From NCBI GenBank assembly GCA_910579055.1, contig CAJTSU010000167.1, forward strand, positions 2,281 to 7,813: a DNA stretch of 5,533 nt. Reading direction: 5' to 3'. The stretch comes from an uncultured Mailhella sp. (GTDB taxonomy: Bacteria; Desulfobacterota; Desulfovibrionia; Desulfovibrionales; Desulfovibrionaceae). Positions 1-4,975 of the stretch are shown piece by piece. The notes beneath the pieces were generated by a model. That model saw nothing but the letters and a program-made list of their open reading frames with translations. It was not told the DNA's origin and did no database searches. The translations under genes were made by a program, and so were the position numbers. Position 1 is the stretch's first letter. Every line of letters starts with the position of its first letter.

Positions 1-1610
1 CCGCTGATGAGGCGAAACGGATTTTCCAGCCTCTCCCTCATGCCGGAGAAGAAAACGTCTATCTGAGTCGCAAGGGCGTTTCCCCGCGTGGGGATATGCG
101 CCAGGCATCGGACGGACGGCTGGTGCTTCCCGTGCTGAACGCGGCGGGGGAGGTGGTGAGCCTTCAGTTCATCTCCGGAGACGGGGGAAAGCTCTTCCTC
201 TCCGGCGGTGAAAAGAAGGGCTGCTACTTCCCCATTCCGGCAAGGGATGGAGGCAAGGACGGCCCGCTGCTCATCGGGGAGGGCGTGGCCACCGTCCTTT
301 CCGCCTGCATGGCAACGGGCATGGCCGGGCTTGTGGCCTTTGATTGTGGCAATCTTGAAGCCGTGGGGCGTATGGCGCGGGAGACATACCCGGAGCGGGA
401 GCTTGTCTTTCTGGCGGATAACGATTGCACGAACAAGGACGGCACACCCCGCCCGGATGACAGGAATCCCGGACTTGTTGCCGCAAGGAAGGCGGCGCAA
501 GCCGTGGGGGGCAAGCTGGCCGTGTGCCCGGCGCATGAGGAAAGGTCTACGGACTTCAACGACCTCCACCAGGCGCGGGGACTGGACGCGGTGCGGCTGG
601 TTATCGAGAAGGCGCGGGAGGAAGCCAGCCTTCCCCCCATGCCGGAGAAAACAAGAAAGTATCGCTGCCTGAATATCGAGGAACTCATCAAACGAGAGTA
701 TCCGCCGCGTGACATGATTCTTGCCCCGGTGCTGGCCGTTCAGTCTCTCAGTATGATTTTTGCCATGCGTGGGGTAGGGAAGACGTTCTTTGCCCTGTCT
801 TGCGCCTATGCGGTGGCAAGCGGCGGGGGGGTGTTCGGGCGCTGGTTCGCTCCCCTGCCTGCCCGTGTGCTGTACATTGACGGGGAAATGCCCGCTGTCA
901 CGTTACAGGAGCGCTTGATGCGCATCGCCATGAGCGCGGACAGCGCCATAACCGACCCCGACATGCTGCGGATTCTGACCCCGGACGAACAGGACGGCCC
1001 CATGCCGAACCTTGGAACGAAGGAAGGGCAAGAGGCGGTGGAACCGTTTCTGGAGGGCGTGGCGCTTGTGGTGGTGGATAACATCGCAACGCTGGCCCGA
1101 ACCGGCAAGGCCAATGATGAAGACTCATGGATGCCCGTTCAGGAGTGGCTGCTTGCTTTGAGGCGGCGGGGAATATCCGTGCTGCTTGTCCACCATGCCG
1201 GAAAGAACGGCTCACAGCGCGGCACAGGCGCGAAAGAGGACATACTTGATACTGTTATCGAGCTGAAGCGTCCAAGCGATTACAGGGCCGAACAGGGGGC
1301 GCGGTTTGAGGTTCACTTCACCAAGGCGCGCGGCTTGTACGGAGAGGACACGGAACCCTTTGAGGCCATGCTGACCATTGACGAACAAGGGCAATGCTCA
1401 TGGACGACTCGGAAGGTGGAAGACCTTGTAAAGCTGCGTGTGCTTGAGCTGCTGGAAGCCGGATTCTCCGAACGGGAGATTGTTGAGGAGCTGAAGGAAG
1501 ACCATGTAGGTAGAAATCGAGTTCGCAGGATTAGGCAAGAATTGGAGGCGGAAGGCAAGAGCTTTACCAAGGCCAAAGGCGGCTTCGGAGCGCACAAGGA
1601 CAAGGGCTGA
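1..1610 (+). CDS. Phage-type primase/helicase: Toprim domain plus RepA-like (AAA_25) ATPase, 5' partial
   Basis: This probably synthesises primers and unwinds DNA for replication of a prophage or integrative element. The first full codon is at position 3, and the frame stays open to the window edge. The residues before the Met at 96 (NVYLSRKGVSPRGD) continue the typical primase sequence, so that Met is internal. Numbering from it: a Toprim fold spans about 57-165, with the catalytic Glu in GEG (61-63), the acidic DND (108-110) and the closing STDFNDL (151-157). A RecA-like ATPase spans about 205-420, with Walker A AMRGVGKT (223-230; Ala replaces the usual first Gly), YIDGEMP (260-266), Walker B LVVVDN (324-329), VHHAGK (365-370) and RGTGAKED (375-382). 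A C-terminal HTH-like segment (about 445-485) may bind DNA. An N-terminal zinc ribbon is usual in this family and would lie upstream. The repeat cluster starts about 12 bases after the stop. The family call is sure; the exact subtype is not. Confidence 0.93.
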   Translation, partial: ADEAKRIFQPLPHAGEENVYLSRKGVSPRGDMRQASDGRLVLPVLNAAGEVVSLQFISGDGGKLFLSGGEKKGCYFPIPARDGGKDGPLLIGEGVATVLSACMATGMAGLVAFDCGNLEAVGRMARETYPERELVFLADNDCTNKDGTPRPDDRNPGLVAARKAAQAVGGKLAVCPAHEERSTDFNDLHQARGLDAVRLVIEKAREEASLPPMPEKTRKYRCLNIEELIKREYPPRDMILAPVLAVQSLSMIFAMRGVGKTFFALSCAYAVASGGGVFGRWFAPLPARVLYIDGEMPAVTLQERLMRIAMSADSAITDPDMLRILTPDEQDGPMPNLGTKEGQEAVEPFLEGVALVVVDNIATLARTGKANDEDSWMPVQEWLLALRRRGISVLLVHHAGKNGSQRGTGAKEDILDTVIELKRPSDYRAEQGARFEVHFTKARGLYGEDTEPFEAMLTIDEQGQCSWTTRKVEDLVKLRVLELLEAGFSEREIVEELKEDHVGRNRVRRIRQELEAEGKSFTKAKGGFGAHKDKG

Positions 1611-1621
1611 AAATCCTGAAA

Positions 1622-1790
1622 ATGAGTACTGGTTCTACTGGTTCACCTATAGGGGGGTGAACCAGTGATACCAGTACTCGGAGAAAGCATGAATAGCGGA
1701 ACCAGTACTGAACCAGTACAGAACCGGTACTTCCCAAAAAGCGGAACCAGTACTCGCAGGGCGGAACCAGTACTCGGAAGTACTGGTATC
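1622..1790. repeat. Iteron-like cluster of ACCAGTACT repeats; candidate replication origin or control region
   Basis: The 9-mer ACCAGTACT occurs exactly at 1670-1678, 1701-1709, 1746-1754 and 1766-1774 on the + strand, and at 1625-1633 and 1779-1787 on the - strand. Close variants sit at 1712-1720 (ACCAGTACA), 1723-1731 (ACCGGTACT), 1637-1644 and 1660-1666. Three copies step by exactly 11 bases (1701, 1712, 1723) and two by 20 (1746, 1766), close to whole helical turns. A longer unit, GCGGAACCAGTACT, is shared by the copies at 1696, 1741 and 1761. The cluster lies directly downstream of a replication primase/helicase gene, a usual place for iterons or primase recognition sites. The repeats are seen; the origin role is inferred. 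Autoregulation of the flanking genes is an alternative. Confidence 0.72.
1624..1679. repeat. Long imperfect inverted repeat (hairpin) next to the primase stop
   Basis: The outer arm GAGTACTGGT (1624-1633) pairs perfectly with ACCAGTACTC (1670-1679). The inner arm ACTGGTTCACC (1637-1647) pairs perfectly with GGTGAACCAGT (1656-1666). They are separated by a 3x3 internal loop, and the terminal loop is TATAGGGG (1648-1655). The 21 paired bases make a strong cruciform or RNA hairpin. No T-run follows, so it is a poor intrinsic terminator. As DNA it could be a single-stranded initiation or primase-recognition structure; as RNA it could protect or attenuate the transcript downstream of the primase gene. 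Confidence 0.75.
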
Positions 1791-1835
1791 GCCCTCCGCC
1801 TCAGAAAATCCGGCACAAAAAGCAGGGCAAAATGA
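1689..1835 (+). CDS. Possible 48-residue small protein encoded inside the repeat cluster
   Basis: An ATG at 1689 has GGAG at 1680-1683, five bases upstream, and the frame runs to TGA at 1833-1835. That stop overlaps an ATG at 1832 (ATGA), the same coupling style used between other genes here. The product starts MNSGTSTEPVQNRYF and is basic and low in complexity. It reads SGTST or EPV each time a repeat unit is crossed, so its sequence is dictated by the repeats. No family is recognised. The good ribosome site is the only positive sign. It could be a real leader peptide or simply an open frame created by the repeats. Confidence 0.22.
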   Translation: MNSGTSTEPVQNRYFPKSGTSTRRAEPVLGSTGIALRLRKSGTKSRAK

Positions 1836-1855
1836 GGGAGAGGAGAAAACACCAT

Positions 1856-1900
1856 ATGAGAGAATCAGGCAAAAATTTACTTCTCCCCTTCCCCCGCTGA
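1856..1900 (+). other. Mini-ORF with in-phase AAATTTA slip heptamer leading into the Cys-rich gene
   Basis: An ATG at 1856 follows AGGAG (1841-1845) by ten bases and opens a 14-codon frame, MRESGKNLLLPFPR, ending at TGA 1898-1900. Codons AAT TTA, preceded by A, form the heptamer A AAT TTA at 1873-1879, in the right phase for a -1 shift. The shift leads exactly into the frame of the gene annotated from 1921 and gives a 118-residue product beginning MRESGKNL-TSPLPPLK. A small hairpin, CCTTC (1887-1891) with GAAGG (1899-1903), starts seven bases after the heptamer. Loss of one A from the A5 run at 1871-1875 would look identical; with six A's the frame would be continuous. Either way, 1856 is probably the true start of the next gene. 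Confidence 0.45.
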
Positions 1901-1920
1901 AGGCCATTCCCGGCACCGGG

Positions 1921-2211
1921 GTGAAGCCCGATTACGCCGCCTTCTGTTCAGCCTGGCATCAGGGCTGCTTTGCCTGCCCGGACTTCCTGCCGGACAAGGT
2001 GCGCTTCTGCCGAAAGTGGAACCGGACGTTCAACGGGGCGGATGTGGTGGAGCTGATCACCGAAGGGGAAGAGGGTGCGGCCTCCCCTCCCCTGCCGGAA
2101 CCGGCATTGATGGAAGAGGACACGGGCCGGGGCTGGTGGACATATGGCCGGGAAGTCAACGGGCTGATCAACACCGTTGACCACAAAAAAGGGGAGGTGT
2201 TGACCTCATGA
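1921..2211 (+). CDS. Small Cys-rich hypothetical protein (start uncertain)
   Basis: No family is recognised. The 96-residue frame read from GTG at 1921 has four Cys near its start (9, 16, 19 and 30) spaced C-x6-C-x2-C-x10-C, within FCSAWHQGCFACPDF and RFCRKW. This suggests a small metal-binding or structural module. The rest is acidic and Pro-rich, then ends with a Trp-containing segment (GWWTYGREVNGL). The GTG has no good SD site. Codons upstream in this frame, back to about 1880, look coding (SPLPPLKAIPGTG), but no ATG, GTG or TTG exists in that frame back to its stop at 1690. The start is therefore more likely the ATG at 1856 via a -1 shift or an indel. The stop overlaps the nuclease ATG (ATGA at 2208), so translation is probably coupled. 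The gene lies between primase and nuclease, which suggests a replication or repair accessory. Confidence 0.7.
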   Translation: MKPDYAAFCSAWHQGCFACPDFLPDKVRFCRKWNRTFNGADVVELITEGEEGAASPPLPEPALMEEDTGRGWWTYGREVNGLINTVDHKKGEVLTS

Positions 2212-2675
2212 AAATCATCATCGACACGCGGGAGCAAGCACCGTTCACCTTCCGGCATGAGAGGATGGGCGCAACAACGGAGCCGGGAACGCTGGCCGTG
2301 GGGGATTACTCGCTTGCCGGGCTGGAAGACAGGGTTGCCGTGGAGCGCAAGAGCCTCCCCGATTTGGTCATGTGCCTTGGCAGAGAACGGGAGAGGTTCG
2401 AGAGGGAGCTTGCCCGCGGCGCGGCCCTGGACGCCTTCGCCGTGGTTTGTGAAGGCTCATGGCTGGAACTGAGCCGGGGAGAGTATCGGAGCCGCCTCAA
2501 CCCGCACGCGGCTTGCCAGAGCGTTCTTGCCTTTGCCGGAAGGTATCGCCTCCCCTTCCTCTTTGCCGGGAGCCGGAGCGCTGCGGAATATATGACCTGG
2601 GGATTCCTCCGGCAATATCTGGAAGGCGCGCGGAAGCGATGGAAGGCCATTGCCGAGGCACAGGGCGCGGCGTGA
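2208..2675 (+). CDS. ERCC4-domain (XPF-like) nuclease
   Basis: This is a 155-residue protein made almost entirely of one ERCC4 nuclease domain, the fold of XPF/Mus81 structure-specific endonucleases. The start reads MKIIIDTREQAPFTF, with the conserved D6-T-R-E-Q. G32-D-Y34 follows, and the metal-binding VERKS sequence is at 45-49 (E46, R47, K48) with D52 just after. In the family these residues bind the divalent metal and cut branched or flapped DNA. There is no helicase part and no clear helix-hairpin-helix domain, as is usual for short phage versions. The ATG overlaps the previous stop, and GGGGAGG at 2191-2197 lies ten bases upstream. Next to a primase it probably resolves or trims replication or recombination intermediates; that role is inferred. 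Confidence 0.9.
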   Translation: MKIIIDTREQAPFTFRHERMGATTEPGTLAVGDYSLAGLEDRVAVERKSLPDLVMCLGRERERFERELARGAALDAFAVVCEGSWLELSRGEYRSRLNPHAACQSVLAFAGRYRLPFLFAGSRSAAEYMTWGFLRQYLEGARKRWKAIAEAQGAA

Positions 2676-2692
2676 TGTTAGTAAATGTTAGT
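2675..2692. repeat. Direct repeat ATGTTAGT x2 at the start of the gap after the nuclease gene
   Basis: ATGTTAGT occurs at 2675-2682 and 2685-2692, a ten-base step or one helical turn. It opens an AT-richer gap (2676-2767) before the next gene, so it may be an operator half-site pair. No convincing -35/-10 pair was found here. Confidence 0.4.
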
Positions 2693-2767
2693 GTTCGCGG
2701 AGTGCGTCGTAATCATCCGAAATTGTTCAAACCCGTAGAAATAACGGTTTTAGGAAGGAACGACAAT

Positions 2768-3043
2768 ATGGATACGAGCGACAAGGAGTATCTGATAAAG
2801 GGCATTGAAGAGGCGACGCGGGCCGGATACCGGCAAGGCTGGGAAGATGGATACGAGGCCGCGCGGCTGACCGTCGAAATGATGGTTGAAGCATGGCGGG
2901 AAAACCCGGCGGGGATTGATTTTGAAAGCGCATTGAAGGCCATTGAGTTATGCAGGGAAAAGGCGCGGGAAATGCTTGCCCGTGACAAGTTCACGGTGCG
3001 TTGTATTCCGTCGACTGAGCCGGGGCAAAAGTGGTTCGGATAG
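2768..3043 (+). CDS. Hypothetical protein, 91 residues
   Basis: No family is recognised. The chosen ATG at 2768 has AGGAAGGA at 2752-2759, about eight bases upstream. The frame also has an ATG at 2675 overlapping the nuclease stop, but that start lacks a ribosome site and would add residues encoded by the AT-rich gap, so it is less likely. The protein is mostly helical and charged: an acidic start (MDTSDKEYLIKGIEEA), a Gly/aromatic-rich turn (AGYRQGWEDGYEAA, 19-32), then helices up to about 72, with Cys at 62 and 79. There is no signal peptide or membrane segment. It is followed 21 bases later by the next gene, so it is probably in the same operon. Confidence 0.72.
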   Translation: MDTSDKEYLIKGIEEATRAGYRQGWEDGYEAARLTVEMMVEAWRENPAGIDFESALKAIELCREKAREMLARDKFTVRCIPSTEPGQKWFG

Positions 3044-3064
3044 GCAAGGGTAAGGGGGGAGGCC

Positions 3065-3529
3065 ATGAAAACCACCTGCAAAAACACGCCACAGCAGGCC
3101 GCCAGAGACGTGAAAGGACGTTTCCTGAAAGGAGCATCGGGGAACCCTGCGGGAAGGCAGCCGGGGACTACCTGCCGCGCTCTGAGGCTTGCCCATGACG
3201 CGGCGGAAGAGGTGGCATTGCCCGCGCTCATCGAGGCCGCGCGGAGCGGTGATCTGGACGCATGCAAAGCCCTGATTGCTTACGGCCTCCCCCGGCAGCG
3301 TCCGGTCAGCCTCCCCGAACCTATCGACTTGCCGGAAGAAGGCGACCTTTCCGAACAGATGAACACGCTCCTGCGTCTTGTGGCACGGGGAGAGGTATCC
3401 ACAACGGCGGCGGGAGAGGTGGCCGCTCTCATTTCCACAGCGGCGAAGGTGGACGAAGTGACGGAATTGCGGGAGCAGGTGGAGAGTTTGAAAAGGCTGC
3501 TGCACAGCCGGGAGGATAGAAAGAAATGA
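3065..3529 (+). CDS. DUF5681-like protein, possibly linked to phage DNA packaging
   Basis: Residues 17-34 carry the signature KGRFLKGASGNPAGR, the hallmark of the DUF5681 family (GRFxxGxSGNPxGR). Members are common in prophages, often just upstream of the terminase large subunit. The middle holds a repeat-like helical stretch (ALPALIEAARSGDLDACKAL, 51-70). A Pro-rich linker follows (78-90), and the last 25 residues form a short coiled coil (VTELREQVESLKRLL). The Gly- and Arg-rich start could contact nucleic acid. The ATG at 3065 follows a strong GGGGGAGG site. The stop overlaps the next ATG. A small-terminase-like role is inference from family context; no terminase is visible in this window. 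Confidence 0.78.
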   Translation: MKTTCKNTPQQAARDVKGRFLKGASGNPAGRQPGTTCRALRLAHDAAEEVALPALIEAARSGDLDACKALIAYGLPRQRPVSLPEPIDLPEEGDLSEQMNTLLRLVARGEVSTTAAGEVAALISTAAKVDEVTELREQVESLKRLLHSREDRKK

Positions 3530-4089
3530 ATGTCGAAACATTGCGCCGGGAATACGAGAAACTGACGCCCTTTGAACGTGAAGCCCTGCTTGTCCGGGAG
3601 TCCGTGGGACGGTGCCGGGATGTGGAAGTTGACGCGCTCGGGGCGCGTGACCTGTTTGAAGCCCTGTGGATGTGTGCCTGGGGCGGGAGCTTTTTTACCG
3701 TGGCCGCATGGGGACTGTACCGGGCGCTATGGGCGGAAAGAACCGCGTATCTGTGCCTGCTTCATGCGGAAGGGACAAAAAGGCCGGAGACGGAAGAGCG
3801 GGGGCATTCTCTGGCTGACAAGTGTTTCCGCGTTTCCGTGGGATGGATCCGGGCGCTGAAGCGGCTGGAGGAAGAGAGCGGAGCGCCCTTCATGGATTCC
3901 GCGAAAATGCTTGATTCGGAGTATGCCGACAAGCTGCTGGCACGATATGAGGGGGAGGATATCGACGATTCAACGCAGTATGCCGCCCTGCGGGAAATAT
4001 GGGATGTGGAATGCTCCAACGTGAATAGGGAAGACCAGGGACGGAAGTTGCCGCCCCTGCCGGTGGAACAGGGAAAAGCGGAAGCATGA
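3526..4089 (+). CDS. Hypothetical protein, 187 residues, translationally coupled to the DUF5681-like gene
   Basis: No family is recognised. The ATG at 3526 overlaps the previous TGA (ATGA) and has GGAGGA at 3511-3516, so co-translation with the DUF5681-like protein is likely. The start (LTPFEREALLVRESVGRCRDVEV) is helical and charged. A hydrophobic, Trp/Phe-rich segment follows at about 44-70 (EALWMCAWGGSFFTVAAWGLYRALW). It could be a buried amphipathic helix pair or a weak membrane segment, but the interspersed charges make a true membrane helix doubtful. The second half is acidic (EGEDIDD, 142-148) and ends in a Pro-rich tail. Cys occur at 30, 50, 77, 100 and 163 without a CxxC pattern. Confidence 0.75.
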   Translation: MNVETLRREYEKLTPFEREALLVRESVGRCRDVEVDALGARDLFEALWMCAWGGSFFTVAAWGLYRALWAERTAYLCLLHAEGTKRPETEERGHSLADKCFRVSVGWIRALKRLEEESGAPFMDSAKMLDSEYADKLLARYEGEDIDDSTQYAALREIWDVECSNVNREDQGRKLPPLPVEQGKAEA

Positions 4090-4175
4090 AAGACAATGCC
4101 CGGCGAGGTTCGCAAGTGAGGGCTTGCGCTCCATCGGGGGGCATGGTTATCTTTCAGGGACACCAAGGAGGCTGA
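4086..4175 (+). CDS. Possible 29-residue leader peptide between two genes
   Basis: An ATG at 4086 overlaps the stop of the upstream gene (ATGA), and the frame ends at TGA 4173-4175, five bases before the next gene's ATG. The peptide starts MKDNARRGSQVRACAPSGG and matches nothing I know. GCGGAAG at 4078-4084 is a weak, very close ribosome site. It is the fourth stop/start ATGA overlap in the window (after 2208, 3526 and the doubtful 1832). Because it spans the spacer almost exactly, it could couple translation to the downstream gene. It may equally be chance. Confidence 0.25.
   Translation: MKDNARRGSQVRACAPSGGMVIFQGHQGG
4096..4144 (+). promoter_or_regulatory. Possible structured leader ahead of the DUF1640-like gene
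   Basis: CGCAAG (4111-4116) pairs with CTTGCG (4123-4128) around the loop TGAGGG. The outer ATGCCC (4096-4101) pairs with GGGCAT (4139-4144). No T-run follows. The structure sits 36 bases before the next start codon and could tune expression of that gene; this is inferred from pairing only. Confidence 0.35.
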
Positions 4176-4179
4176 CGCC

Positions 4180-4452
4180 ATGACCACGACAACTTTCGAT
4201 ACTCTCAGCTATTTTGAAAAGCTCAAGGCCGCCGGGGTTCCGGAAGCTCAAGCCAAGGTACAGGTCGAAGTCATGCAGGGCGTTGTTCAGCAGTATGACG
4301 AAGCCAGCAGGAAAGAGCTTGCGACCAAGGGCGATATTCAGGATGTGCGTAACGAGCTGAAAGACACCAAGCACGAAATCCTCAAGTGGATGATTGCCAC
4401 GATGGTGGCGCAAACCGCGCTTATTGTGGCCGTTATTGCCTTCCTCAAGTGA
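4180..4452 (+). CDS. DUF1640-like tail-anchored coiled-coil protein
   Basis: The 90-residue protein has the layout of the bacterial DUF1640/CCDC90-like family: a start MTTTTFDTLSYFEKLKAAG with a helical PEAQA segment, a coiled coil (about 40-68, including the family-like ELATKGDIQDVRNEL), and one C-terminal membrane helix (about 70-89, WMIATMVAQTALIVAVIAFLK). It should sit in the inner membrane as a tail-anchored protein with the coiled coil in the cytoplasm. Its role in bacteria and phages is not established. The ATG has a perfect AAGGAGG (4165-4171) eight bases upstream, and a strong terminator follows 35 bases after the stop. It may therefore be expressed well and partly on its own. A holin-like role is conceivable, but a single tail helix is weak support. 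Confidence 0.8.
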   Translation: MTTTTFDTLSYFEKLKAAGVPEAQAKVQVEVMQGVVQQYDEASRKELATKGDIQDVRNELKDTKHEILKWMIATMVAQTALIVAVIAFLK

Positions 4453-4487
4453 TTTCACGGCAAGCCAAGGCGAACCTGGGCAAGGAT

Positions 4488-4521
4488 AAAGGCTCTCTGG
4501 AAACAGGGGGCCTTTCGTTTT
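4488..4521 (+). terminator. Intrinsic terminator with GAAA tetraloop
   Basis: AAAGGCTCTCTG (4488-4499) pairs with CAGGGGGCCTTT (4504-4515) through 12 pairs, including two G-T wobbles, around a GAAA tetraloop. CGTTTT follows. A second short palindrome, CCGGGGA/TCCCCGG (4523-4538), comes immediately after and may reinforce it. It ends the operon containing the DUF1640-like gene. Confidence 0.85.
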
Positions 4522-4587
4522 GCCGGGGATTTCCCCGGACGCTCCCGGAAAGGCTCGAAGTACTCCCGGCATGGGAAGGGCATAACC

Positions 4588-4623
4588 GGAACCATTCAAC
4601 GCCCTCAGTTTTGAGGTGGTTCC
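4588..4623. repeat. Bulged hairpin upstream of the HTH gene
   Basis: GGAACCA (4588-4594) pairs with TGGTTCC (4617-4623), and CCTCA (4603-4607) pairs with TGAGG (4612-4616). This leaves an eight-base bulge on the 5' side and a GTTT loop. It lies in the otherwise gene-free stretch 4522-4666. It could be an operator or a leader RNA element. No T-run suitable for termination follows. Confidence 0.4.
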
Positions 4624-4666
4624 TCTCTCTTGCCGGGGGCATGTGGACAATGGCAGAATCCCCGGC

Positions 4667-4975
4667 ATGATGAAGCATGAAGGAATCATGGCCCTGACCG
4701 CTGCCAGCTTCGCGTCCGGCTGGAAGGATATCGGGGCGGCGTTCGGGGTGTCTTCCCGGATAGCCCGGCAATGGACGGATGAAGGCGCTCCCGTGGTTAT
4801 GGTGACGCCTTCCACTCCCTGCGTCTGTCTGGGGGAGTTGTGGGAGTGGCTGAAGGGCAGGGGGAGGAATCACCCCTCACCCCTGCCGGAAAAAGACGCG
4901 CCACGCGGCCCGGAGAGGCGCGAAACGGGGAAAGATGAATCAGGGGGGAAGCACAGGGCGGAAAAATCAATCTGA
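4667..4975 (+). CDS. Small helix-turn-helix DNA-binding protein
   Basis: The ordered part (about 15-63) reads WKDIGAAFGVSSRIARQW, a clear helix-turn-helix (19-36) of the excisionase/MerR-like or phage Nu1-like kind. TDEGAPVVMV follows as the short wing, and GELWEWLKGR closes the domain. The tail (66-102) is Pro-rich and highly charged, probably disordered. Likely roles are regulator, excisionase or small-terminase-like DNA binder; the sequence alone does not decide. The start is uncertain. ATG 4667 lacks a good SD site. ATG 4688 has AAGGA only three bases away. GTG 4616 lies inside a hairpin. ATG 4688 would still keep the whole HTH. The zinc-ribbon frame begins as this one ends. Confidence 0.72.
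   Translation: MMKHEGIMALTAASFASGWKDIGAAFGVSSRIARQWTDEGAPVVMVTPSTPCVCLGELWEWLKGRGRNHPSPLPEKDAPRGPERRETGKDESGGKHRAEKSI

Noticed and set aside
1622..1790. CRISPR-like array
   Set aside because: Repeats are only 9-16 bases, occur in both orientations, and have no regular unique spacers or cas genes.
1643..1916. - strand frames across the repeat region rich in Ser-Thr-Gly
   Set aside because: Generated by translating the ACCAGTACT repeats; no ribosome sites and no conserved features.
2459..2767. Upstream extension of the 91-residue protein into the nuclease gene
   Set aside because: The 2459-2672 part is an alternative frame of the ERCC4 gene. The ATG at 2768 has the good ribosome site.
2713..3267. 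- strand open frame (184 codons) opposite the 91-residue and DUF5681-like genes
   Set aside because: Ser/Arg-rich shadow of two well-supported + strand genes that have SD sites.
4147..4815. Long - strand open frame (222 codons)
   Set aside because: It runs antisense through the DUF1640-like gene, its terminator and the HTH gene, has no family-like sequence, and is explained by the GC-rich codon pattern of the + strand genes.
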